From positions 1 through 52,122 of the forward strand of contig NZ_JBNATW010000015.1 in NCBI RefSeq assembly GCF_049701175.1: DNA of 52,122 bases, read 5' to 3'. Position numbers and translations under genes: made by a program. The notes under the pieces were generated by a model that saw nothing but the letters and a program-made list of their open reading frames with translations, was not told where the DNA came from and did not search any database. The first letter of the stretch is position 1. Each line of letters opens with the position of its first letter. Below, piece by piece: positions 1-8,218 of the stretch. The stretch comes from Thermovenabulum sp049701175. GTDB lineage: Bacteria; Bacillota; Thermosediminibacteria; Thermosediminibacterales; Thermosediminibacteraceae.

Positions 1-42
1 TTTCTCTTCCTGTATCCTATTGAGGCTTTCTTTATCAAACAA
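1..42 (-). CDS. N-terminal fragment of a CDS, possibly methylmalonyl-CoA mutase large subunit
   Basis: Fourteen codons run off the left edge of the window, reading MFDKESLNRIQEEK from a TTG start at 42. A strong ribosome site (GGGAGGG, 50-56) lies seven bases upstream, which is what makes this a gene start rather than chance. The N-terminus resembles methylmalonyl-CoA mutase large subunits of Clostridia, which often begin MF(D/N)-E/K-rich with a helix of this kind. Neighbouring CoA-transferases would suit a succinate/propionate pathway. Fourteen residues cannot prove a family, so the function is a guess; the existence of a coding start is better supported. Confidence 0.45.
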   Translation of the reverse strand, partial: MFDKESLNRIQEEK

Positions 43-86
43 GTTTGTTCCCTCCCAATTACAAATTTTAAAATATTACAGGGAGA

Positions 87-125
87 AATGGGTAACAGTT
101 TTTAATAAAAATTCTGTTACCCATT
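87..125 (-). terminator. Hairpin after the AspT-like gene
   Basis: A perfect 12-bp inverted repeat (AATGGGTAACAG at 87-98, CTGTTACCCATT at 114-125) lies about 30 bases past the stop of the carrier gene. On the minus strand it is followed only by a short pyrimidine stretch, not a strong U run, so termination may be partial and the next gene (start at 42) could receive read-through. Confidence 0.5.
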
Positions 126-155
126 CCTTAATTACTTAAAAACCAAATTTATATG

Positions 156-1328
156 TTACGCACCTAAAACAGTATGAAGCAGTATAGTCCATATTACCAT
201 GAAAAGAAGAGCTATAGGATATGTTGCACCATAACCGGTAGCAACTTCATCAGTTCCAGTAGCTTCTATAGCCGCACCTAAACCGGGTGTGCTTGTCATT
301 CCGCCACATATAGCTCCAGAAAGAAGTATCCAGTTAATCTTCCAGATATACCTTCCGATTAAAAATCCTACTAATTCAGCAAATAAACCGGATACAAAAC
401 CAATAACACATAGTATAACACCTGTCTGTTTTACTACTTCTACCACGCCCGCACCGCTATCAAGACCTACTATTGCGAGGAAAAACGCAAGACCAAGTTC
501 TCTAAAATTTGCCAAGGTTTCCTTAGGCATTCTGGTATTTAAAGAACCTATTTTGCCGAAATAGCCCAACAAAAGTGCTGATATTAATACGCCACCTGTT
601 GTTTCCAACTTTATAGGTGTTGCAATTCCTGGAATTCTGAAGGGTATACTTCCTATAATTATTCCCAATGCAAGTATTATACAATAACTTAAAAGATTGA
701 ATTTTTCTTTTACCTGAGTAGGCTCAGACTTCTGGTTTTTATCTCCCTGCACTCCCTGCATCATTTCCATCCTATACTGTTCCAATTCTTTTTTAACATC
801 TATCCGGAATATCAATGGAGCTAATTGAACAAAAAGTATAACAACTATTACTCCGAAGGGATAAGCTACTGCGTGACCTATGGTTATATTTGGATTATTT
901 TTGGTAGCTTCAAGGGCAGCTGCAAGGCCCGGTGAGCTCGTAAGGGCTCCGGTATAAGTCCCCGATACCAGATAGGGATCAAGAGATCCTTGATACATCA
1001 ATGTAAGAATATAAGTAGCAAAAGCTCCGGCAAAAGTTATTATAATTCCTAACAAAACAAATTTCAGTCCGTAAAGTTTTATTACTCTTCCTATGTCTTT
1101 GGCTGCTAACAAACCAACTGCTGATACAAATATTATTAAACTGAAGGTAAAAAGAACTTTTTCTGGTTTATATCCAAGAGCGCCAAAAATAAGGCCTACA
1201 AAAAGTGCTCCCGATGTCTCAAGGCTTATACCCTTTACCTTGATTTTCCCTAAAATCAATCCAAGAGCAGTAACAACAAACAGGATGAAAAATTTATTGC
1301 CCATTACACTTTTAATAAACGCATCCAC
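156..1328 (-). CDS. AspT/YidE-family membrane carrier, short form
   Basis: This 390-residue integral membrane protein has about ten hydrophobic segments. It contains the duplicated Asp-Al_Ex signature: TSSPGLAAALEAT in the first half and TSTPGLGAAIEATG in the second, each followed by a conserved (A/Y)YP. These repeats identify the aspartate:alanine exchanger family (COG2985, PF06826). Classical AspT is about 540 residues with two RCK_C domains between the halves. Here the halves are joined by only a charged loop of about 40 residues (near residues 180-220), so cytosolic regulation is probably absent. It starts at GTG with AAGGAGGG six bases upstream. It lies 64 bases after the CoA-transferase gene and is probably co-transcribed, suggesting exchange of a carboxylate, amino acid or dicarboxylate. 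The substrate cannot be read from sequence. Confidence 0.8.
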   Translation of the reverse strand: MDAFIKSVMGNKFFILFVVTALGLILGKIKVKGISLETSGALFVGLIFGALGYKPEKVLFTFSLIIFVSAVGLLAAKDIGRVIKLYGLKFVLLGIIITFAGAFATYILTLMYQGSLDPYLVSGTYTGALTSSPGLAAALEATKNNPNITIGHAVAYPFGVIVVILFVQLAPLIFRIDVKKELEQYRMEMMQGVQGDKNQKSEPTQVKEKFNLLSYCIILALGIIIGSIPFRIPGIATPIKLETTGGVLISALLLGYFGKIGSLNTRMPKETLANFRELGLAFFLAIVGLDSGAGVVEVVKQTGVILCVIGFVSGLFAELVGFLIGRYIWKINWILLSGAICGGMTSTPGLGAAIEATGTDEVATGYGATYPIALLFMVIWTILLHTVLGA

Positions 1329-1392
1329 AGTTTTCCCTCCTTTAAAATTTTTGAGTAAAAGAATTACTTAAATATTAGCCTTACAATTTTTT

Positions 1393-2892
1393 TTAAATCA
1401 TCCTCCCTTCTTTTAAAAATTTTGTATGCCAAGAAAAAGCTTCTTCAAGAATATGCGGAGTATGGGTTAAGCCTGCTTTTTCTATTGCTTTATTGAAGTA
1501 TTCCATTAAGGCATCTTTAAAATCGGGATGTGCACATTTTTTAATAATCTCCTTGGCTCTTTCCTTAGGACTTAATCCCCTTAAATCAGCAAGGCCTTGT
1601 TCTGTAACGACAACCATTACATCGTGCTCAGTGTGGTCTACATGAGAAACCATTGGTACTATGCATGAAATCGCCCCGTTCTTTGCAGTAGAAGGAGTAG
1701 CAAATATGGATATATAAGCATTTCTTGTAAAATCTCCTGAACCTCCGACGCCGTTCATCATCTTTGTCCCCATGATATGAGTTGAATTGACATGTCCGTA
1801 AATATCTACCTCAATAGCTGTATTCATTGCTATAACACCAAGACGCCTTATTATTTCAGGATTATTACTTATTTCCTGCGGCCTGAGTATTATTTTTTTT
1901 CTGTAAAAATCAATATTTTTGTAGAATCTTTCAAGTCCCTCTTCTGAAGGGGTAACAGAGGTACCGGAGGCAATTACCATTTTCCCGCTGTCCAAAAGGT
2001 CAAAAACTGCGTCCTGTATCACTTCGGAATAAAATTCAAGTCCTTCAAAGGGTGAATCCAATAAACCTTTCAAAACTGCGTTAGCAATATTGCCAACACC
2101 CGATTGTAACGGAAGTAAATTTTTGGGGAGCCTTCCCTTTTTAACCTCATTTTCTAAAAACTCTATAAGATGTTCGGATATTTTTTTAGACGTCTCGTCA
2201 ACAGGCGCAAGAGGTCTTACACTGTCCTTTCTATTGGTAAGGACAATAGCTGCAATTTTATCAGGATTGCACGGTATATAATTTTCCCCAATTCTTTGAT
2301 CTACCTTGGTTAAAGGAATAGGTTTTCTATTAGGAGGATTTTCCGGTGTATAAATATCGTGCATACCCTCAAGTTCTAAAGGATGACTTTCATTCAGCTC
2401 AATTATCACCTTTTCCGCCATTTCTACAAAAACAGGACTATTACCCACAGAAGTGGCTGGAACTATACCCCCATCCTCCCTAATGGCAACGGCTTCTATT
2501 ATTGCTATATCAATTTTCCCAAGAAATCCATATCTTATCATCTGCGGCATGTGGCTAAGATGAAGATCCACAAATTCTATTTTCCCCGAATTAATAGCAT
2601 TTCTTATACTTTCATTGGTCTGATAAGGCATTCTCTTTATCAGTGCATTGGCTCTTGAAAGGGTACCATCCAGCTCGTCGCCCACAGAAGCCCCAGTATA
2701 AAGGGTAATCTTTAGATTTTCCTTTTCTGCTCTTTTTGCAATCGCTATTGGTACTTCTTTTGGATAGCCAGAAGGTGTAAAACCGCTGGTAGCAACAATC
2801 ATACCGTCGTTAATTAAATTAGCTGCTTCTTCAGCTGTCATAATTTTGTCTTTTAAGCTCTTTAAACGCAATCTTTCATTGGAAACATTCAT
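1393..2892 (-). CDS. cat1: Succinyl-CoA/acetyl-CoA:acetate CoA-transferase (Cat1/AarC type)
   Basis: The 499-residue protein has the full length of the acetyl-CoA hydrolase/transferase family (COG0427). It moves CoA between acyl-CoA and a free acid, such as succinyl-CoA plus acetate, in the cytosol. Visible marks are GVGNIANAV in the middle, the SEVIQD segment whose Glu (about residue 290) aligns with the catalytic Glu of AarC, and a C-terminal block GxGGSGDF followed by HVDHTEHDVMVVVTEQG typical of the family. The start ATG has GAGGTGA upstream. The gene sits behind a terminator-like leader and before an AspT-like carrier. It fits fermentative succinate/propionate or acetate energy conservation. 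The exact acyl preference is not determined by these motifs. Confidence 0.85.
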   Translation of the reverse strand: MNVSNERLRLKSLKDKIMTAEEAANLINDGMIVATSGFTPSGYPKEVPIAIAKRAEKENLKITLYTGASVGDELDGTLSRANALIKRMPYQTNESIRNAINSGKIEFVDLHLSHMPQMIRYGFLGKIDIAIIEAVAIREDGGIVPATSVGNSPVFVEMAEKVIIELNESHPLELEGMHDIYTPENPPNRKPIPLTKVDQRIGENYIPCNPDKIAAIVLTNRKDSVRPLAPVDETSKKISEHLIEFLENEVKKGRLPKNLLPLQSGVGNIANAVLKGLLDSPFEGLEFYSEVIQDAVFDLLDSGKMVIASGTSVTPSEEGLERFYKNIDFYRKKIILRPQEISNNPEIIRRLGVIAMNTAIEVDIYGHVNSTHIMGTKMMNGVGGSGDFTRNAYISIFATPSTAKNGAISCIVPMVSHVDHTEHDVMVVVTEQGLADLRGLSPKERAKEIIKKCAHPDFKDALMEYFNKAIEKAGLTHTPHILEEAFSWHTKFLKEGRMI

Positions 2893-2916
2893 AAATGATC
2901 ACCTCGAGAATTTTTT

Positions 2917-2967
2917 TGTAAAAATAAAAGCGGCCCAAGACAGCAAAATAACGCTCTCTTAGGCCGC
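2917..2967 (-). terminator. Intrinsic terminator or attenuator in the cat1 leader
   Basis: The arms TCTTAGGCCGC (2957-2967) and GCGGCCCAAGA (2930-2940) form an 11-bp stem with one wobble pair. On the minus strand the stem is followed directly by TTTTATTTTT. It lies between the DUF3870 stop (3046) and the CoA-transferase start (2892), only about 25 bases before that start. A second inverted repeat, GTGACAAAAGG / CCTTTTTGTCAC at 2983-3005, stands just upstream. The terminator may simply end the DUF3870 transcript, or act as an attenuator of cat1. Confidence 0.75.
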
Positions 2968-3045
2968 ACATCACCTGCTTTTGTGACAAAAGGCCTTTTT
3001 GTCACCGCAGATAAATGGCCTTACATAAATTTTAATTATTTTTTA

Positions 3046-3387
3046 CTATTCATCATCGCTCTCAATATTTCTTAAATAATCTCTGTATTTCATGTGGCAT
3101 ATTTTTAAAGCAGTAATTATAGATTTTTTAGCGGTACCTAAATATTGTCTTTCAAATATGTTAATTATTTCATCGATCTTTTTCATACTTTTACCTACAA
3201 CAACGTCTTTAAAAAATTGTTTAGCTACAGAAGTTGCAAGAGTTATATCTGCATCAACAATTTCTGAAGTTTCAATATCAACACGTAAACCAATCCCTAC
3301 AATACTGTAAAGTTTATATGCCGTTGTTTCTTCAGGCAATTTTGCATAACCCGTTATTAATATTTCATTTTTATTAATGTTTTGCAT
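3046..3387 (-). CDS. DUF3870 domain protein
   Basis: This 113-residue soluble protein matches the DUF3870 pattern: ITGYAKLPEETTAYKLY near the N-terminus, VGIGLRVD, EIVDADITLAT in the middle and YxGTAKKSIITALK near the C-terminus. The function of the family is unknown; members often lie near acyl-CoA or amino-acid catabolic genes. The ATG at 3387 was chosen because AAGGTG stands six bases before it; an in-frame GTG nine bases upstream lacks this spacing. It precedes the CoA-transferase gene on the same strand but is separated from it by a terminator-like hairpin, so the two may be expressed unequally. Confidence 0.75.
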   Translation of the reverse strand: MQNINKNEILITGYAKLPEETTAYKLYSIVGIGLRVDIETSEIVDADITLATSVAKQFFKDVVVGKSMKKIDEIINIFERQYLGTAKKSIITALKICHMKYRDYLRNIESDDE

Positions 3388-3500
3388 TAGCAACACCTTA
3401 TTATTTATTATTTGTGATAATAATTACTTTTTCTTGTTTTTTTATTTCGACAAAATTTAATAAATTCCTTCAATAAAATTATATGTATACAGTATTTTTT

Positions 3501-3567
3501 TGGTGCCACCTCCCCTGGAAAGCGTCATATCCTTAACGGATGGGTCTCTGAAACCTACAGGTTTTTT
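3501..3567. other. GC-rich, possibly structured patch between DUF3870 and the sirtuin gene
   Basis: A block of about 65 bases stands out from very AT-rich surroundings. It holds a short hairpin (ATCC/GGAT around 3530-3542) and ends on the plus strand with AAACC-TACA-GGTTT plus further Ts, a weak terminator-like shape. It could be a leader of the sirtuin gene (plus) or of DUF3870 (minus). It was not matched to any riboswitch class known to me. Confidence 0.3.
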
Positions 3568-3646
3568 GAAGTATTTATAAGAACGTTTTTTTATATATAA
3601 TATATCTTAAATAAAGATGATAATATTTATGAAAGGAAGGAGAGTT

Positions 3647-4411
3647 ATGATACAAAACCTTCAATGTTTCAATGAAAAAATAGAGGCTTTAAAAAATCTT
3701 TTGCTGAAAAATAAAAAAAATATAATCCTTACAGGTGCTGGTATCAGCACAGAAAGCGGGATACCTGATTATAGAAGCAAGGGCACGGGGCTTTGGGAAA
3801 AATTTGACCCCATGAAGTATGTTAGTGTGACCGTTCTTTTGACGGAGCCTAAAAAATTTTTCGACTTTAATATTCCTACATGGACAAAGTATGTAAATGC
3901 CGAACCCAATATAGCACATAAAGTAATAGCAAAGTTGGAAGAAATGGGATATATTCAAAGCGTAATAACTCAAAATATAGACGGACTTCACATAAAAGCC
4001 GGTTCAAAAAAAGTAAGGGAAGTCCACGGACATTTAAGGACCTGTCACTGTATAGAATGCAAGAAAACCTTTCCCTTTGAAGAGATGTCTGGCCAGTACT
4101 TTTCCGGCATAAATCCTCCAAAATGCAGTTACTGTGGCGGCATGCTTAGGCCTGATGTGGTTTTATTTGAAGACCCTATGGGTAAGGATTACTTAAAAGC
4201 CCTTGAAGATATGGAGGGATGTGAGCTCTTGATTGTTGTTGGAAGCAGCCTGCAGGTTTATCCAGTTGCAGAACTTCCCTCTTTTGCAAAAAAATTAGTT
4301 ATTATCAATAAAGAACCTACCCCGTGGGATAACTATGCATCTCTTGTCATACACGAATCAAGCGGGAAAGTCTTTAAACACCTTGCTGAAAAGATGAATA
4401 TAGAAATTTAA
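3647..4411 (+). CDS. Sir2-family NAD-dependent protein deacylase
   Basis: This 254-residue sirtuin uses NAD to remove acyl groups from protein lysines in the cytosol. Visible motifs are GAGIS-x-ESGIPDYR (NAD binding), TQNIDGLH, the catalytic His in EVHGH, two CxxC pairs forming the zinc site, and VVGSSLQVYPVAELP near the end. The ATG at 3647 is preferred because AAGGAGAG lies just upstream; in-frame ATGs 30 and 18 bases earlier lack a ribosome site. It is a single-gene unit convergent with sfsA. In bacteria these enzymes often reverse lysine acetylation of metabolic proteins such as acetyl-CoA synthetase; the target here is unknown. Confidence 0.9.
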   Translation: MIQNLQCFNEKIEALKNLLLKNKKNIILTGAGISTESGIPDYRSKGTGLWEKFDPMKYVSVTVLLTEPKKFFDFNIPTWTKYVNAEPNIAHKVIAKLEEMGYIQSVITQNIDGLHIKAGSKKVREVHGHLRTCHCIECKKTFPFEEMSGQYFSGINPPKCSYCGGMLRPDVVLFEDPMGKDYLKALEDMEGCELLIVVGSSLQVYPVAELPSFAKKLVIINKEPTPWDNYASLVIHESSGKVFKHLAEKMNIEI

Positions 4412-4423
4412 TAATTTTAAAAA

Positions 4424-5119
4424 CTATATTACAACCTTAATTTTCTCCTTAATACATATATTATTTAATTCCACTTCGCAATTAAACGCAAGCACATCAA
4501 CACCCGCATTTTGTGCATGAAATAACTTTTCTGCAAAATCTCTATCCATTGCAGCATTGGGGCTAAAAGTAACTGCATCTTTTCTTTGAACTATAAAAAT
4601 AACACCTGCGCCGTAACCTTCTTTTTTTGCTTCAATTAAGTGTTTCAGATGTTTAGTCCCCCTTTCTGTGGGAGCATCGGGAAAAAGGGCAATTCCTTTT
4701 TCCACTAATGTTACCCCTTTGACTTCCAAAAAATAGTTTACGAAATCACCGTTGCCGAGCCCTATATCAAACCGGCTTTCTTTGTATCTAACCTCTGTTT
4801 TAACATATTTTAATCCGTTAAAAAAGGGAGCAAGTGCTCCCTTTTTTATTTCTTCCACAGCAAGTTTTGAAGGAAGAAAAGAGTCTATCGACACCAAATT
4901 TGAATCCTTTTCAACCAATATAATATCGTATTCGTGTTTTCTTTTTTTGTTTTTCGATAAAAGAAGAATTACCTCTGCTCCCGGTAATAAAAGCTCTTTT
5001 AGCCTTCCGCTGTTTGGAACATGGACCGTTATAACTTCACCGTTTAATAAAACTTGGGCCTCAAACCGGTTTAGCCTTTTTAAAAAAGTGGCTTTAAGTT
5101 TTTTGCCTTCTATTTTCAT
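4424..5119 (-). CDS. sfsA: SfsA family DNA-binding/nuclease-like protein
   Basis: The 231-residue protein has the usual SfsA length and motifs: an N-terminal OB-like region with HVPNSGRLKELL, then LEVKGVTL and FPDAPTERGTKHL, which form the PD-(D/E)xK-like core. In E. coli SfsA is linked to sugar fermentation genes, but its biochemical role is not settled. Start ATG has AAGGAGAAGG upstream. It follows the DUF6391 gene by 10 bases and so is probably its operon partner. It converges with the sirtuin gene across 12 bases without a visible terminator. Confidence 0.88.
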   Translation of the reverse strand: MKIEGKKLKATFLKRLNRFEAQVLLNGEVITVHVPNSGRLKELLLPGAEVILLLSKNKKRKHEYDIILVEKDSNLVSIDSFLPSKLAVEEIKKGALAPFFNGLKYVKTEVRYKESRFDIGLGNGDFVNYFLEVKGVTLVEKGIALFPDAPTERGTKHLKHLIEAKKEGYGAGVIFIVQRKDAVTFSPNAAMDRDFAEKLFHAQNAGVDVLAFNCEVELNNICIKEKIKVVI

Positions 5120-5129
5120 ATCCTTCTCC

Positions 5130-5828
5130 TTATATAAAAATCCTAAAACCTCTATTTACATAGCTTGTTTTTATAAAATAAGTCCTGTTAGGATTTAAAA
5201 TTATTTCAAAGGGGAATCCAAAATACGTCTGACCGTAAATATCCAAAATATCTATATCTCCTACATCAGGATGGGTAGTAAAAAACTTTTGCAGTAAAAT
5301 ACCGAAGGGCTTTGCAATAATATTAGCAAGAAGAAAAGCAAATACAATGTTAATTAAACTAAAGTGCCTGTAAAAAATCAGTATAAGGACAAAGACCAAG
5401 GAAAATAAGAAATTTGCTGCAGCGATGGAAGTTCCGCATCTCGGGTGAAGGGCTAAATCGACTTCTCCTTGCCTCATCCTGTAAAGTCCTTCTCTTGCAG
5501 CATCCAGCACTTCATAGGGAGGCGGAAGATCCGGTCCCGATAAAGTAAAACCGTTAGAATATGCAAACCCTCCTATTCTTAAATTTCTTCCATATCTTTC
5601 TTCTAAAACATTAACCGTTGCATGTTCGAGGCTGTGATTTTTTCTCACTCTCTTATCTGCTGCTATTTTTAATATCTGCCATGGAATGGTTATTACATTG
5701 TAAAAAGAGTTAAATATCAGCACATAGGGTAATAAAAATATTGAGCCGATTAAAAAGAATATTAAAAAAGGCAGTATTAAATAGGGAAAGAAAAAAAATA
5801 GAATTAAAAGCATCAATAAAAAAGGCAT
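5130..5828 (-). CDS. DUF6391 membrane protein
   Basis: The 232-residue protein has a very hydrophobic N-terminus (about residues 1-50, probably two membrane segments) and another hydrophobic pair at about residues 130-175. Between them lie NHSLEHATVNVLEERYG and ALHPRCGTSIAAANF, conserved blocks recognised as DUF6391. The conserved His/Glu and HPxCGT residues hint at a metal site but no activity is known. Start ATG has AAGGAAGG upstream. It is followed by sfsA after 10 bases and lies about 105 AT-rich bases after the CoA-transferase B gene, where I see no convincing promoter. Confidence 0.65.
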   Translation of the reverse strand: MPFLLMLLILFFFFPYLILPFLIFFLIGSIFLLPYVLIFNSFYNVITIPWQILKIAADKRVRKNHSLEHATVNVLEERYGRNLRIGGFAYSNGFTLSGPDLPPPYEVLDAAREGLYRMRQGEVDLALHPRCGTSIAAANFLFSLVFVLILIFYRHFSLINIVFAFLLANIIAKPFGILLQKFFTTHPDVGDIDILDIYGQTYFGFPFEIILNPNRTYFIKTSYVNRGFRIFI

Positions 5829-5933
5829 GATATTACCTTCCTTTTAATTGAATTTGTCTTTTGTATTAGTTTGTTATATTATCATTTTATATAATTTATC
5901 ATTATTTTGCTATACTTTTATTAGATTAATTTT

Positions 5934-6809
5934 TTATTCTTTTCTTTTGGGTTTCCTTCCCAAATATATCCTGTCAGGATCCACCTTCATCCTTAAAATC
6001 ATTAATTCTTCTGCGGTGGGAGGTTCCATAACCTTGCATCTTGAAATATCCAAATCAAAGCCTGTATTTTGTCTTACGTATTCAGGGTCAACTCCGGGAT
6101 AAATTTCATAAAGATAAAGTATTCCCGTTTCGGGATCGGGCTTCATTTTGCAAAGGTCAGTAACCACTACCAAATCTCCACCCCTGAAAAGCCCGTAATC
6201 GTACCTTGTTTCTCCCTTAGGTCCTCTTAACCCCGCTGGGGTAGTCAAATACTGAACCTTTTCCGGGAGGCGCCTTTTTTCGTGGACCATCATAGCAATA
6301 ATTTTGTCAGCTAAACTGGCAATACTGTTTGCTCCACCGCTTCCGGTCAACCTTACATCAGGTCCTTTACCCGTTTCCGAAACCCCTTTAGGCCAGTAGC
6401 TTCCTATAGCTGTTGAGTTTAGATTACCGTATTTGTCACACTCCGCAGCACCCAAAACGCCTAAGGTACAGTATCCCCTTGCTGCTAAGGTTCCGAAAGC
6501 ATCTACAAGGGTAGAAAGGGTTGATGCCTGATAGCACGCCCTTGGGTCAGCTACAGAAACAGGAATATGTTCGATCTTCGGGCCTACCGTACCGGCTTCC
6601 AATATTATGGTCATATTAGGAGCATGGGTGTGCTGAGCAAGCATTGCCGCAAGTAACGGCAAACCAGTCCCCACAAAAGCAAAGGCTTCATCGGGCATTT
6701 CCCTCGCAGTTGCAACAGCCAAAAGTTCCATGTATGTATATTTTTCCTTTTCTAAGCCCATTTTATTTAAATATTCTTCATATTCCTTTATATTTATATC
6801 GACTGGCAT
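5934..6809 (-). CDS. CoA-transferase family I, subunit B (GctB-like)
   Basis: This 291-residue protein is the beta subunit of a two-subunit CoA-transferase of the glutaconate/3-oxoacid type. The segment GTGLPLLAAMLAQHTHAPN followed by ILEAGTVG matches the block that carries the active-site Glu in GctB (E-S/A-G). A glycine-rich LTGSGGANSIAS follows. It starts 15 bases after the alpha subunit gene and belongs to the symporter operon. The enzyme would activate an imported organic acid as its CoA ester; the acid cannot be named from sequence. Confidence 0.82.
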   Translation of the reverse strand: MPVDINIKEYEEYLNKMGLEKEKYTYMELLAVATAREMPDEAFAFVGTGLPLLAAMLAQHTHAPNMTIILEAGTVGPKIEHIPVSVADPRACYQASTLSTLVDAFGTLAARGYCTLGVLGAAECDKYGNLNSTAIGSYWPKGVSETGKGPDVRLTGSGGANSIASLADKIIAMMVHEKRRLPEKVQYLTTPAGLRGPKGETRYDYGLFRGGDLVVVTDLCKMKPDPETGILYLYEIYPGVDPEYVRQNTGFDLDISRCKVMEPPTAEELMILRMKVDPDRIYLGRKPKRKE

Positions 6810-6824
6810 TTTTTCACCCTTCCT

Positions 6825-7946
6825 TTAATTGAATCTATCAAGGTTTGGATTATAGTGGTATTTCGGGTCTGTCCTCAATGAAAAAAGTTTTTTAATGCCT
6901 ACCTTATTATATAAATAATCCCAATCATCTTTTGTTTCTTTTACATGCTTTTCCCAGAATTCCCTTACCTTTTCCTTAGGCTGATGATTAACCTCTTTAA
7001 CATAATTTCTAAACCAGGAATAATCATAATCGTAGTAGTTGGGCACGGCACTTGGATAAGCCCCAAAGGGTTGTTCAACAATTGCATGTACAAAATGAGC
7101 CGCTATTTGATTATGTTCGGGAACAGCCCTTAATTCTTCAGGCGGGCATATCCTTTCGCATTCTACTATAAGTATCCTACCGCAAAGGGATTGGTCCAAA
7201 TCCGGCCCAATAAGGCCTTCTATTCTTACAGTGCCGTCCAAAGCAACCCTCTGTGCCCTTACTACGCAGACTTCAGGCATTAAAGGTGGCACAAGGGCTA
7301 CCTTCACTCCTTCCTTGCCAGTATACTTGGTCGACTTTATCTTACCGTCCCTGTAAGCATTTGTCTTGTTTACACAAGAGTCTTCCCCATTTTTAAATCT
7401 CTTCGGCCTTAATCCAAACCCCTCAAAAGGGTCGTCGATGATTTCGTATTTTTTAGGGGGGATACCGGGGTGTATAAATTCACCGTCTTCCCTTTTACCC
7501 CTGAGTCCTGCCTTTTTGAAGGTATCGTATTCTATGAGATCACTTCCTATATCTCCCAAACATGGCATAAAAGGAAGTCCTAATCTACCGGCCAAAGTTC
7601 TCTGAGCAAAGCTCCAATTGCTGTAATCTTCAATAAGTTCAATTTCTCCCGATTCTATGGCCTGCCTTATAGCATAGGCAACAGGCATACCACCTTCAAG
7701 CCCTAAATAAGTGGTTTCCAGCCATTTTATCAATCCAGCCCCTGCCAGCATTTCTTCCACAAGGGTTCCGCCGTTCATAGTTACAAAAAGGTCTTTTATC
7801 CCTTGCCTTACAATTTCCCTTGCAATGGTCATGGGCCTTCTTAAAATTGTAAAACCACCAAAGGCTATATGAGTTCCCGGTTTTATAAACCTTTCAACAG
7901 CTTCCTTTGCAGTCATAACTTTATTTTTCAAGTTATAATCGGCCAT
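6825..7946 (-). CDS. CoA-transferase family I, subunit A (GctA-like)
   Basis: This 373-residue alpha subunit begins with the family pattern KVMTAKEAVERFIKPGTHIAFGGF and has the glycine-rich NGGTLVEEML and GLEGGMPVAYAIRQAIESGEIE blocks. At 373 residues it is longer than acetoacetate-type alpha subunits (about 220), as in glutaconate CoA-transferase and related COG1788 enzymes. The last 100 residues are rich in Tyr, Trp and charge. GAGGGG lies before the ATG. It is translated just upstream of subunit B, and just after a small unknown gene (3-base gap), supporting stoichiometric expression. Confidence 0.82.
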   Translation of the reverse strand: MADYNLKNKVMTAKEAVERFIKPGTHIAFGGFTILRRPMTIAREIVRQGIKDLFVTMNGGTLVEEMLAGAGLIKWLETTYLGLEGGMPVAYAIRQAIESGEIELIEDYSNWSFAQRTLAGRLGLPFMPCLGDIGSDLIEYDTFKKAGLRGKREDGEFIHPGIPPKKYEIIDDPFEGFGLRPKRFKNGEDSCVNKTNAYRDGKIKSTKYTGKEGVKVALVPPLMPEVCVVRAQRVALDGTVRIEGLIGPDLDQSLCGRILIVECERICPPEELRAVPEHNQIAAHFVHAIVEQPFGAYPSAVPNYYDYDYSWFRNYVKEVNHQPKEKVREFWEKHVKETKDDWDYLYNKVGIKKLFSLRTDPKYHYNPNLDRFN

Positions 7947-7949
7947 AAA

Positions 7950-8207
7950 TTACCCCTCCTGTAAAGTGAACAATGCTCTCTTTAATCTTTCTTCAAGGCT
8001 TTCCATATAATTCCTATTTTCCCTTAAATAAGATATAACATTTTCTATTTCTTTTACTAAACACTCCTTTTCTTCTTCTTTTAACCCTTTTAATTCTCTT
8101 GTAAAATTATCCGTTTTTTCTAAAGCTTCCTTTAAGAGAATATTGGGTTCTAAGAGGCTATTTGCACAAGCATTCAAAAGCCATATATAATTCATTAATC
8201 TTTGCAT
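7950..8207 (-). CDS. Small unknown protein in the symporter/CoA-transferase operon
   Basis: An 85-residue, charged, largely helical protein whose family I do not recognise. It has a heptad-like C-terminal half rich in Glu, Lys and Leu, suggesting a coiled coil, and no Cys pair, signal peptide or membrane segment. It is real by context: AGGAGG lies seven bases before its ATG, and it fits between the symporter (11-base gap) and CoA-transferase A (3-base gap). It may be an accessory subunit or regulator, which is inference only. Confidence 0.7.
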   Translation of the reverse strand: MQRLMNYIWLLNACANSLLEPNILLKEALEKTDNFTRELKGLKEEEKECLVKEIENVISYLRENRNYMESLEERLKRALFTLQEG

Positions 8208-8218
8208 ATGATCTCCTC

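Noticed and set aside
3490..3530. T-box-like AGGTGGCACC on the minus strand before DUF3870
   Set aside because: No specifier stem, no following terminator and no amino-acid gene downstream; the match is too short.
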